Source: JBKBXU01 sp046313675 (GTDB lineage Bacteria > Bacteroidota > Bacteroidia > Cytophagales > Cytophagaceae). Taken from it: a DNA stretch of 9,885 bases. The DNA lies in the NCBI GenBank assembly GCA_046313675.1, contig JBKBXU010000162.1, positions 1 through 9,885 of the forward strand, in the 5' to 3' direction. Below the pieces are notes generated by a model. It was given only the letters and a program-made list of their open reading frames with translations, searched no databases and had not been told where the DNA came from. Of the stretch, positions 1 to 7,465 are shown piece by piece. Within the stretch, counting starts at the first letter, position 1, and each line of letters starts with the position of its first letter. Position numbers and translations under genes: made by a program.

Positions 1-27
1 TTGGTGCGCCACCAACCACGGGTGCAG
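1..27. repeat. Hairpin repeat element, copy 1 (cut by the window edge)
   Basis: These 27 bases match 7538-7564 at 26 of 27 positions, the only difference being g at 24 versus a at 7561. The first 15 bases form a small stem (TTGGTG / CACCAA) around the loop CGC. In the complete copy at 7534-7556 the stem is 10 bp, so this copy has probably lost its first four bases to the window edge. No homology to a mobile element is recognised. It lies in the same orientation as the second copy. Confidence 0.8.
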
Positions 28-289
28 TGGAATGTCAGCCAATAGCACAAGCCTCCAATTAACCTCTTTCCCGGACCTGTTCCGGGATCCGTTGCCGTTG
101 GCAGTGATAAAAATGCCCGATTGAATATCCTTCTATGACGACCTCACCACGGAATGACTTTACGATATCTCCAACAGATGCCGGAACTGTGGCCACGCTA
201 AGCCCCTCGCAAGTCCGGCAAGGTCGTACGGACGGGATTTGGCACTAAATCGAAAAGAGTCGTCAAGTCATACCCTTAACCGGATTAGG
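28..289. other. Unassigned GC-richer spacer with several small hairpins
   Basis: I find no convincing gene here. The stretch is visibly richer in G+C than the neighbouring spacers. It contains a perfect 7-bp hairpin at 69-87 (TCCCGGA, 5-base loop, TCCGGGA), a 4-bp one at 93-103 (TGCC/GGCA), and a 5-bp stem at 213-217 with 229-233 (GTCCG/CGGAC). On the minus strand a short open stretch can be read through about 65-230, but it has no credible start, ends early and resembles no family I know. It could be a decayed coding remnant, part of a larger interspersed repeat whose 3' part is the hairpin at 1-27, or a structured RNA. Nothing here separates these options. Confidence 0.4.
69..87. repeat. 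Perfect inverted repeat (7-bp stem, 5-base loop)
   Basis: TCCCGGA at 69-75 pairs perfectly with TCCGGGA at 81-87 around the loop CCTGT. Neither strand has a run of T immediately after the stem, so it is not a typical Rho-independent terminator. It lies inside the unassigned spacer upstream of the composite repeat. Confidence 0.6.
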
Positions 290-463
290 CTCCCTTCGTG
301 AATCCGCTCCAGCGGATCATCGTGTTATTATTTCCGTATCAGCCTTTCTTCCTGCCCATCGTGCTACAAAAAAAAACGTTTTTAATGCCCAACTTTGTGT
401 CAAACTCCGTGTTCCTCCGTGGTTTAAACAAAAACAAGCAAACAGAAAGAGCTATGCTTTGCT
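290..463. repeat. Composite intergenic repeat, copy A
   Basis: This stretch is a diverged, same-orientation copy of 7363-7642. Three shared blocks occur in the same order. The first is CTCCCTTCGTG followed by a hairpin and CATCGTGTT (290-324). The second is TGCCCATCGTGCTAC (352-366). The third is TGTCAAACTCCGTGTTCCTC with a GTGGTTTAAAC-like continuation and GAGCTATGCTTTGCT (398-463). The hairpin at 302-317 has the stem ATCCGC/GCGGAT with the loop TCCA. The repeat lies directly beyond the prmC stop codon. An open frame across it reads through repeat sequence and into antisense prmC, so I do not take it as a gene. No transposase or terminal inverted repeats are present. Confidence 0.75.
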
Positions 464-480
464 GCTATCGCATAAACAGG

Positions 481-1314
481 TTAAATTTTTTTCCCCGTTG
501 CTATCCGGTCTTTGCCGTTAATGTCTTTCAGGATTTTGGTATTGATAAAACCCTTTTGATTTAACACAGCCTGAATTTTCTGTCCGAAGTTTTCATTGAT
601 TTCAAAATACAGCAAACCTCCGGGTAGTAAAGCTTGTGAGGCGATATCCGCTATTTTTGAATAAAACAATAAGGGTTCGTCATTTGGGACAAATAAGGCT
701 CCCGGGGGTTCATAGTTCAGCACGTTTTCATGCATCATGCCTTTCTCCGCTTCGGTTACATAAGGGGGGTTGCTTACAATAATATTCAAATTCCGCAGGG
801 GGAGATCCTTAAGAATATCATGGCGTATAAATTCAATGTCAGCCTGGTGGAATGCTGCATTTTCTCTGGCTGTTTCTAAAGCCGCCATGCTTATATCCGA
901 AGCATAAACCTTTGATCCGGGCAGTTCTTTTGCCAGACTTATGGCAATGCAACCGGATCCTGTTCCAATATCCCAAATTGTACGGCCGGAAGGAATGTTT
1001 TCTTTGATAATAAGGTCAATAAGTTCTTCTGTTTCCGGACGTGGGATCAAAACTGCCGGGTTTACCTTAAATTCTCTTCCAAAAAACGGAGCTGTTCCCA
1101 GGATGTATTGAACAGGCTCATTATGCTTCAGCCTTTCGAAGATCTGATCTGGAATTATGACCTGATCGATTTCCTTATTTACCACGATGTCACTTTTTTT
1201 CAATCCCGCATAGTGCTCTGCCAGAATAAAAGCCAGGGCTCTTCTCTCATCCTGATTTGTATGAGTGAGCTGAGTAAAGATGGAATCAAAGAAAGTTTTT
1301 GCTGATATTCTCAA
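481..1314 (-). CDS. prmC: PrmC/HemK, peptide chain release factor N5-glutamine methyltransferase
   Basis: This cytoplasmic enzyme methylates the glutamine of the GGQ motif in release factors RF1 and RF2, using S-adenosylmethionine. From the TTG start at 1314 (277 residues, the family's usual length) the visible landmarks are an N-terminal helical substrate-binding part (about 1-75), LIPRPETEEL (about 89-98), the SAM-binding loop DIGTGSG (115-121), an acidic residue ending strand 2 (D140), and the catalytic NPPY (182-185) followed by EPPGALFV. The start is uncertain. An in-frame ATG at 1353 would give 290 residues, but its first 13 residues are untypical and would translate the promoter-like box at 1335-1342. 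TTG at 1314 leaves a short leader after that box. Still farther upstream the frame runs inside ribD and is implausible. The gene diverges from ribD. Function is certain; the start is not. Confidence 0.95.
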   Translation of the reverse strand: MRISAKTFFDSIFTQLTHTNQDERRALAFILAEHYAGLKKSDIVVNKEIDQVIIPDQIFERLKHNEPVQYILGTAPFFGREFKVNPAVLIPRPETEELIDLIIKENIPSGRTIWDIGTGSGCIAISLAKELPGSKVYASDISMAALETARENAAFHQADIEFIRHDILKDLPLRNLNIIVSNPPYVTEAEKGMMHENVLNYEPPGALFVPNDEPLLFYSKIADIASQALLPGGLLYFEINENFGQKIQAVLNQKGFINTKILKDINGKDRIATGKKI

Positions 1315-1330
1315 AAATCCTGTATTTTTA
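1299..1330 (+). promoter_or_regulatory. Putative divergent promoter for ribD
   Basis: TTG at 1299-1301 is followed after 21 bases by TATTTTTA at 1323-1330. This is a one-mismatch version of TAnnTTTG at the spacing expected for Bacteroidota -33/-7 elements. It would place the transcript start about 15 bases before the ribD ATG at 1352, and the promoter would overlap the 5' end of prmC. No FMN riboswitch-like leader fits in this space. Confidence 0.35.
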
Positions 1331-1334
1331 GCTC

Positions 1335-1342
1335 CAAATATA
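1335..1342 (-). promoter_or_regulatory. Putative Bacteroidota -7 box (TAnnTTTG) for prmC
   Basis: Read on the minus strand this is TATATTTG, a full match to the Bacteroidota -7 consensus TAnnTTTG. Transcription would begin roughly at 1328, giving a leader of about 14 bases before the TTG start at 1314. A matching -33 TTG at the right distance is not evident, so the call rests on the -7 box and its placement. Confidence 0.45.
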
Positions 1343-1351
1343 GTGAATAGC

Positions 1352-2374
1352 ATGGAAAGAGATACGCTATATATGCAAAGATGCCTGGAGTTGGCTGAAT
1401 TGGGACGTGGTAACGTAAGTCCCAATCCAATGGTCGGCTGCGTGATTGTTAAAGAAAATCGTATTATCGGTGAAGGCTGGCATAAATCATATGGCGGACC
1501 GCATGCAGAGGTAAATGCCATCAACAGTGTGGAAGATAAATCTTTGTTGGAGGCTGCGGATTTGTATGTCAGCCTTGAGCCCTGTGCGCATCACGGCAAA
1601 ACCCCTCCCTGTGCTGATCTTATCGTTCAATATCCTTTTAAAAGAGTCATAATCTGTAACACAGACCCCAATCCCCTGGTTAAGGGTAAAGGCATAGCAA
1701 AAATCAGAGAAAATGGCATCGAAGTACGTACAGGTATTTTGGAAAAAGAAGGCTTGGAATTAAATAAACGCTTTTTTTATTTTCTTAAAAATAAACGCCC
1801 TTACATAATACTAAAATGGGCAATGACTGCTGATGGCTTTATTGCCAGGGAAAATTATGATAGTAAGTGGATTAGCAATGAATTCTCACGAATGCTGGTG
1901 CATAAATGGAGAGGGGAAGAGGATGCCATAATGGTCGGTACAAATACCGCACTTTATGATAACCCAATTCTGAACGTGCGTGATTGGTCCGGAAGGGATC
2001 CTTTACGGGTGGTGATCGATAAGAAATTACGGTTGCCTGCCAGTGCCAATCTTTTGAACGGAGGCCCAACGCTGATTTATAATCTTGAAAAAGATGTAAT
2101 TCAGGGAAACAATACGTATATAAAACTTCCGGATGAAGATTTTCTTAAACATATCATGGAAGATCTGGGAGCTAGAAATATTCAGTCACTGATAGTGGAA
2201 GGCGGCAGTAAGTTGCTGGGGACACTTATCGCCTGCGGATTTTGGAACGAGGCAAGGATAGTTTATTCTCCAATTACGTTTGATACAGGTATTAAGGCTC
2301 CTGCAATTGCAGGAAAGGTGCAGATGGAACATCAAATAGGACAAGACAAGCTGCAGGTCTTGATAAATGATTGA
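1352..2374 (+). CDS. ribD: RibD, bifunctional diaminohydroxyphosphoribosylaminopyrimidine deaminase / reductase
   Basis: This cytoplasmic enzyme performs two consecutive steps of riboflavin synthesis: deamination of the pyrimidine formed from GTP, then NADPH-dependent reduction of its ribose side chain. The 340-residue protein has the N-terminal zinc deaminase domain (about 1-145), with HAE at 51-53 (H51 zinc ligand, E53 proton shuttle) and PCAHHGKTPPC at 77-87 (zinc ligands C78 and C87). The C-terminal reductase domain (about 150-340) includes KWAMTADGFIA, the VGTNTALYDNP region and VEGGSKLLG near 282-290. Both domains look intact and the length is normal. ATG 1352 is chosen because MERDTLYMQRCLELA matches the usual family N-terminus; an upstream in-frame ATG at 1280 would run inside prmC. 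Other rib genes are not adjacent. A strong terminator follows the gene. Confidence 0.96.
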   Translation: MERDTLYMQRCLELAELGRGNVSPNPMVGCVIVKENRIIGEGWHKSYGGPHAEVNAINSVEDKSLLEAADLYVSLEPCAHHGKTPPCADLIVQYPFKRVIICNTDPNPLVKGKGIAKIRENGIEVRTGILEKEGLELNKRFFYFLKNKRPYIILKWAMTADGFIARENYDSKWISNEFSRMLVHKWRGEEDAIMVGTNTALYDNPILNVRDWSGRDPLRVVIDKKLRLPASANLLNGGPTLIYNLEKDVIQGNNTYIKLPDEDFLKHIMEDLGARNIQSLIVEGGSKLLGTLIACGFWNEARIVYSPITFDTGIKAPAIAGKVQMEHQIGQDKLQVLIND

Positions 2375-2420
2375 TATGAAAAATATTTTTCAGTCTGAAT
2401 GATTTTAGTATCTTGAATAT

Positions 2421-2455
2421 TTCCCCGGACAAATAGTGTTTTCCGGGGGATTTTT
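2421..2455 (+). terminator. Rho-independent terminator after ribD
   Basis: CCCCGGA (2423-2429) pairs perfectly with TCCGGGG (2442-2448) around a 12-base loop, and TTTTT (2451-2455) follows closely. It lies 47 bases after the ribD stop and before the helicase start, so the helicase is probably transcribed from its own promoter. Confidence 0.85.
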
Positions 2456-2496
2456 ATGAGTATAATTTAATTTCAACCGGGAATTCAGGGAAAGAA

Positions 2497-5400
2497 ATGC
2501 AAAAGATCTTAAAATCATATTTACGTCGATTAACAAATCTTAGTAGCAGCAATAGGTCTTTATTGTTGTTAAGGCTTTCTGCCGAGCAGGATATAGATGT
2601 ACATGCATTTGATTTTTTGTTTAAAAACTCTCCTTCCTTCGCTGTGTTGGAACAGCTTATTTCTCAGAAATCAAAAATCGCACTTTGTGATGTGGCCGAT
2701 AGTCGTGATGATAAGGTCAATATCGTAAGCAAAAGGTTAAGAATGGTCGAACGACGTGACCGTTTTATTTTTGAAGAACGGGGCGGTAAAAACTTGAGCC
2801 TGGGCTGGCCTTTTGTTCATGGCCGTTTTATGGATGGAACCTTGGTTCGGTGTCCCTTATTGTTTTTCCCTGTTCAACTTGAAATCAGGAATAATCAATG
2901 GATTCTTACCAGCAGAGAGGACGAACCAGTTTCATTTAATAAATCTTTTCTTCTCGCCTATTCTCATTTCAATCAGATCAGCCTTGATGAAAATCTGATG
3001 GAAACCAATTTTAGCGAGTTTGAAACAGACAGCCAGGTATTTCGAACGAAGTTGTACGAGTTGTTAAAAGCCGGCCCATTGGCTATTAACTTCAACCAGG
3101 ATTTGTTTATTGATAAACTTATAGATTTTAAAACATTCAAAAGGGACGAATTTGAAGAAGCCACTGCGGTTGGAGAGCTAAAATTAATGCCTGAGGCGGT
3201 TTTGGGAATATTCCCCCAGGCCGACTCCTACCTGGTTCCCGATTATGAGACCATTCTGGAAAATACTCAGGTAAATGACTTGGAAGAGTTTTTTGCTGAC
3301 AGGACGAATGTTGATGATAAAGTTGGGGATGGCCTGAGGTTTCTTAATAAAATACGGGAGGAGCAAACGTTTACTCCGTTTAAAATGGATGCTTCCCAGG
3401 AGAATGCCATTAAAGCGGTAAAAAAAGGCAATTCCATTGTAGTGCAGGGGCCTCCCGGCACAGGAAAATCACAACTTATCTGCAACCTGATTTCTGATTT
3501 TATTGCCAGAGGTAAAAAGGTTTTACTCGTTTGTCAGAAAAGAGCGGCTTTGGATGTGGTTCATGACCGTCTGAAAGAGTATGATATTGCCGACTTTGTT
3601 GCCTTGGTGCATGATTTCAAGAATGACAGAAAAAACATCTATCAGCAAATCCAAAACCAGGTAGAAAGACTCAATGAGTACCAGTATAAAAACAATGGCT
3701 TGGATACCATTTATCTGGAAAGACAATTTCTTCAGGTAAGTAGGGAAATTGATCAGATTAGTGAAGAATTGGAAGAATTCCGGAAGGCTTTATTTGACGA
3801 AAAAGAGTGTGGCACATCTATAAAAGAGCTGTATCTGAACAGTGGGCCTGATTTACCCTCGGTTTCGATTAAGCAGGAGTACAGAAGTTTTGAAGCTAAG
3901 GACTGGGATAGCTTTATACGTAAAATACAAGCCTGGTTTCCCTATGCAGAGAGGTTCAAAAAATTTGAATACCCTTGGAATGATCGGGTACCTTTTCATG
4001 ATTTTAGTATTTCGGACCAAAAGGAAATTGCCAGGTTATTAGAGCATATACCCTTTTTTCAATCTGATATTTCAGAACAGTTGAGAGAGATATTAGGCGC
4101 TTCACTGGATTTGGAGGAATGTGAATGGCTATATGATAGAAGATCAAAAATTGACCACCTGCTAAACCTGCTGGAAGAACAATCAGTATATGATAATTTT
4201 CAATTTATTGTCAATAAGCAAACAGATCAGGATTGGTTTTTTATCAGAGAGAAGCAGGTGCTTGAAAGCTTTAAGGGAGAAGGAGTGGAAGGTTCGGTTG
4301 AGTCATCTCAACTGGTGGTGGCAAGAGATGCGGTTGAAAAAGCAGCGCAGGCCAACAAGAAACCACATAAATGGTTGTGGTGGCGATTGTTTTCCAAAGA
4401 CAAGTTTTTAGTACAAAGAGTTTTTGTTGCCAATGGACTGGAATGGAACAAGGAGGGGTTTAAGAAAATATTGGAGCGCCTGGACAATAGGATGAACCTG
4501 GAACATAACCTTACGGAGCTTCACGAGGCTGTATGGTTGCTGGATGTTCCGGAGGACAGGCAATTAAAGACCTTTGAGCAGTGGACGCATCAGCAACATC
4601 TGGCATTGGCCGCCAAGGAAACCTTGCTGGAACTTAGAAGTATTAAGGATTACCTCAACATATCGGGCCTGGAAAGGAAGGAGTTTATTAAAATAATTAA
4701 GAAGGTCGTCAAAATAATTTCCGAGGTTCCGGGAGAAAAGAAATTGTGGCTTAAATATTTTACGGCCCGCCAGGTTAGTAAGGTGCTTTCTGATTATGAA
4801 TATCCGCTGGAACTTCAAAGTGTTTTAAAGAAAGATTTTGAATCTCTAGTGGAGTTTGACCGCATTAAGAAAGAGTTTTCAGAAAATGAACGCCTTGTTA
4901 TGGAGCGACTCTTTGAACAGTCGAAAGATAAGCCGGTAGAATATGCTGTGGATTTGTTTAGGAACAGCATCCGACTGGAGTGGATTGAGCATATAGAATC
5001 AAAGCATCCTGTTTTACGTATGGTGTCATCGCTTAAAATGGAGCAGCGGGAAAAAGAACTGCAGAATGCAGTGAAGGAAAAGCTTCAGTTGAGCAAGGAG
5101 ATTCTTTTATTGAAGATCAGGGAGCGGACATACAAAAACATTGATTATAATCGCTTGAACAACATGGTGACTTACAGGGATCTTAGTCATCAGGTTACGA
5201 AGAAGCGTAAGATATGGCCCATCCGGAAGCTGGTTTCATCCTATTCTGAGGAGTTATTTGATCTGATTCCCTGCTGGATGGCTTCTCCCGAGACGGTTTC
5301 TGCAATTTTTCCAATGGAACAATTATTTGACCTGGTTATTTTCGACGAGGCCTCTCAGTGTTATGCCGAAAAGGGTATTCCTGCTATGTATAGGGGACGC

Positions 5401-6477
5401 CAAATCGTAATTACCGGTGATGACAAGCAATTAAGCCCGAATGATCTTTACCAGGTGCGCTGGGAAGAAGAAGAGGATGACCTGCCTGAACTTGATATAG
5501 ATTCATTGCTGGATCTTGCACGTCAATATCTGATGCAGGTTCAACTTATGGGCCACTATCGTAGCAAATCCCTGGAATTGATCAGTTTCTCTAACAAACG
5601 TTTTTATAAAAACACCTTACAATTGCTTCCTGATCTGAAGGTGGTAAACAGTGCTGAGCCTTCCATTGAATACATCAAGGTTGATGGCTTATGGGAGAAT
5701 AGTCTGAATAAAATAGAGGCTGAAAAAGTGGTGGAGTTGGCAGTGAAGTATTTTAAGGAGAAAGATCCGTCTATAGGAATTGTGACTTTTAATTTCAGGC
5801 AACAAAATTACATCAGGGATTTACTGGAGGAATATGCGCTGGCCAACAATGTTAAGATTCCTGATTCGCTGATAATTAAAAACATTGAGAATGTCCAGGG
5901 CGACGAACGGGATGTAATCATATTTTCAATTGGTTATGCACCCGATGCCAAGGGGAGGATGGTTATGCAATTTGGAAGCCTGAATGCCGAAAAAGGTGAA
6001 AACAGGTTAAATGTGGCAGTGACCAGAGCCAGGACAAAAATATATCTTGTAAGCAGTATTATGCCACAGCAATTACAAGTGGAAAATACAAAAAATGAAG
6101 GGCCAAAAGTTCTGAAAGAATATCTTCAGTATGCATGGGAAGTTTCCAGTGGAAAATTCCAGACTGAGCCGCGGGAGAATGGGATAAATAATGTCGACTG
6201 GTTGCTAAAAAATAAACTGCAGGGTTCCGAAGGAATCGAGCTTAGGGAAGAGATGCCTTTTGCTGACCTTACCGTTATAAAGGATAAAAAATATTCCGGA
6301 CTCTTGTTGACGGATGATAACATCTATCATCAGGCATTGTCGATCAAGGACTTTCATGCATATTCGCATCTTTCCATGAAGGAAAAAAAATGGAAAGTCA
6401 AAAAAGTTTACAGCAGACAATTCTGGGCGGATAAGCAGAAAGTCATGGAACAGATCGTTAAGGTATTTGATGTTTAA
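2497..6477 (+). CDS. DUF4011-like / SF1 (Upf1-like) helicase with degenerate Vsr-like C-terminal domain
   Basis: This large (1326 residues) probably cytoplasmic ATPase is expected to act on nucleic acid. The N-terminal part (about 1-260) resembles the DUF4011 region: LTNLSSSNR near residue 12, and LVRCPLLFFPVQLE at 116-129. The helicase core follows: a Q-like motif DASQENAI (298-305), Walker A GPPGTGKSQ (318-326), motif Ia KVLLVCQKRAA, a long helical, partly coiled-coil insertion (about 380-930), motif II DEASQ (950-954), motif III GDDKQLSP (974-981), GHYRS (1019-1023), motif V VQGDERD (1133-1139) and motif VI NVAVTRAR (1172-1179). All ATPase motifs are intact. The end (about 1249-1326) follows the Vsr/MTES_1575-type nuclease pattern. 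D1257 is kept, but the usual acidic G-I-E-C-D-G motif reads GLLLTDDN, so cleavage activity is doubtful. No DUF3320-like tail is seen. Domain layout recalls the Hhe defence protein; any role in defence is inference. Confidence 0.9.
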   Translation: MQKILKSYLRRLTNLSSSNRSLLLLRLSAEQDIDVHAFDFLFKNSPSFAVLEQLISQKSKIALCDVADSRDDKVNIVSKRLRMVERRDRFIFEERGGKNLSLGWPFVHGRFMDGTLVRCPLLFFPVQLEIRNNQWILTSREDEPVSFNKSFLLAYSHFNQISLDENLMETNFSEFETDSQVFRTKLYELLKAGPLAINFNQDLFIDKLIDFKTFKRDEFEEATAVGELKLMPEAVLGIFPQADSYLVPDYETILENTQVNDLEEFFADRTNVDDKVGDGLRFLNKIREEQTFTPFKMDASQENAIKAVKKGNSIVVQGPPGTGKSQLICNLISDFIARGKKVLLVCQKRAALDVVHDRLKEYDIADFVALVHDFKNDRKNIYQQIQNQVERLNEYQYKNNGLDTIYLERQFLQVSREIDQISEELEEFRKALFDEKECGTSIKELYLNSGPDLPSVSIKQEYRSFEAKDWDSFIRKIQAWFPYAERFKKFEYPWNDRVPFHDFSISDQKEIARLLEHIPFFQSDISEQLREILGASLDLEECEWLYDRRSKIDHLLNLLEEQSVYDNFQFIVNKQTDQDWFFIREKQVLESFKGEGVEGSVESSQLVVARDAVEKAAQANKKPHKWLWWRLFSKDKFLVQRVFVANGLEWNKEGFKKILERLDNRMNLEHNLTELHEAVWLLDVPEDRQLKTFEQWTHQQHLALAAKETLLELRSIKDYLNISGLERKEFIKIIKKVVKIISEVPGEKKLWLKYFTARQVSKVLSDYEYPLELQSVLKKDFESLVEFDRIKKEFSENERLVMERLFEQSKDKPVEYAVDLFRNSIRLEWIEHIESKHPVLRMVSSLKMEQREKELQNAVKEKLQLSKEILLLKIRERTYKNIDYNRLNNMVTYRDLSHQVTKKRKIWPIRKLVSSYSEELFDLIPCWMASPETVSAIFPMEQLFDLVIFDEASQCYAEKGIPAMYRGRQIVITGDDKQLSPNDLYQVRWEEEEDDLPELDIDSLLDLARQYLMQVQLMGHYRSKSLELISFSNKRFYKNTLQLLPDLKVVNSAEPSIEYIKVDGLWENSLNKIEAEKVVELAVKYFKEKDPSIGIVTFNFRQQNYIRDLLEEYALANNVKIPDSLIIKNIENVQGDERDVIIFSIGYAPDAKGRMVMQFGSLNAEKGENRLNVAVTRARTKIYLVSSIMPQQLQVENTKNEGPKVLKEYLQYAWEVSSGKFQTEPRENGINNVDWLLKNKLQGSEGIELREEMPFADLTVIKDKKYSGLLLTDDNIYHQALSIKDFHAYSHLSMKEKKWKVKKVYSRQFWADKQKVMEQIVKVFDV

Positions 6478-7348
6478 GATTAAATTATTTACAGCCTACG
6501 TTTTCATAAAAAACCTTTTTTGTCCCTGCTTGTCCGATAAGCAGACAAATGACTTTTCTTCCACGCCGGAGAAAATGAAGTACAAAGTCAGCAAAATAGG
6601 CAAAATGCCTTCAGAGGTATCGGAGGCTTCAGGCCTGGAAATAGCAGGGATTTCCGGTGATACAATATACCTATGGACACATAATGATAGTGGGGGAAAA
6701 CCGGAACTTTACAAAATAGATCAAAAGGGGAATTTACAAGAAATACATACTGTTCCTGATACAAGAAATTTTGACTGGGAAGAGTTGGCTCAGGATTCCT
6801 CCGGAAATATTTTTATTGGTGATATTGGCAATAATTCTAATAGACGTAAAGAGCTTAAAATTTATAAATATTCCTTTCCAGACTTGCAAACCATATCTTT
6901 TTCTTACCAGGACCAAAAGGATTTCCCACCTGATAAAAGAAATATGAATTATGACTGCGAAGCGTTTTTCTGGCATAATGACAGCCTTTATCTTTTTTCA
7001 AAGAACAGAGGAAATAAAATGGTGAAAATGTATGCGCTTCCGGATGTTGAAGGGGTTTATTCGGCCTCAGTTATAGATAGTACCCGATTAAGTGCTATGA
7101 TTACTGCGGCAGATATTAATCCGTCCCATACCATGTATGCTTTACTGGGCTATGGAAAGGTCTATCTTTTTGGAATAGTAGAAGGGAACATAAATTTTTC
7201 AGCTCCTTATGCTTGTCGCCGCTTTGGACGATCTGCCCAGGCAGAGGCTTTGGTATTTATAAATGAAAGTGATTTTATAGTGTGTAACGAGCAGGGCAAA
7301 ATATTCTTATTTACCCGAAAGAAAGGGAAAGATAAGTTACAGAAATAA
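6470..7348 (+). CDS. Unrecognised protein, probable beta-propeller (SdiA-regulated-like / phytase-like fold)
   Basis: I do not recognise a specific function. The 292-residue protein starts at ATG 6470, 8 bases inside the helicase gene, which indicates translational coupling and one transcript. A TTG one codon earlier is less likely. The first 20 residues have a basic then hydrophobic run (MFKIK, LFTAYVFI) and two cysteines (C18, C20). This suggests export, possibly as a lipoprotein, but a lysine breaks the hydrophobic stretch and no canonical lipobox is present. The body has repeated beta-strand signatures of a propeller: SGLEIAG, LWTHNDSGGKPELYKID (69-84), FDWEELAQDSSGNIFIGDIGNN (101-122), YDCEAFFWHNDSLYLFSK (161-178), and a final EALVFINESDFIVCNEQGKIFLF. 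NDSGG, DWEELA and GDIGNN recur in secreted Bacteroidota propeller proteins. No catalytic residues can be assigned. Confidence 0.85.
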   Translation: MFKIKLFTAYVFIKNLFCPCLSDKQTNDFSSTPEKMKYKVSKIGKMPSEVSEASGLEIAGISGDTIYLWTHNDSGGKPELYKIDQKGNLQEIHTVPDTRNFDWEELAQDSSGNIFIGDIGNNSNRRKELKIYKYSFPDLQTISFSYQDQKDFPPDKRNMNYDCEAFFWHNDSLYLFSKNRGNKMVKMYALPDVEGVYSASVIDSTRLSAMITAADINPSHTMYALLGYGKVYLFGIVEGNINFSAPYACRRFGRSAQAEALVFINESDFIVCNEQGKIFLFTRKKGKDKLQK

Positions 7349-7465
7349 ACTTCATACATATACTCCCCTTCGTGAAATCCGCTTTTAGCGGATCATCGTG
7401 TTTTTTATTCCCGTATTAGCTTTTCTTCGTGCCCATCGTGCTACTATAAAGGCGCCCTTAATGCG

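Noticed and set aside
181..240. tRNA-like or group II intron domain V-like structure
   Set aside because: There is a short GTCCG/CGGAC stem, but no T-loop, acceptor pairing or domain V consensus could be traced.
298..564. Plus-strand open frame of 88 codons after copy A
   Set aside because: It reads through the intergenic repeat and then antisense through the 3' end of prmC. The product is low-complexity and unlike any family.
1315..1351. FMN riboswitch controlling ribD
   Set aside because: The space between the prmC start and the ribD ATG is under 40 bases, far too short for an FMN riboswitch, and no matching conserved helices are visible.
1353..1524. Longer prmC reading frame extending to an ATG at 1524
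   Set aside because: It would lie antisense within ribD, adds residues not found in PrmC proteins, and passes upstream of the likely promoter.
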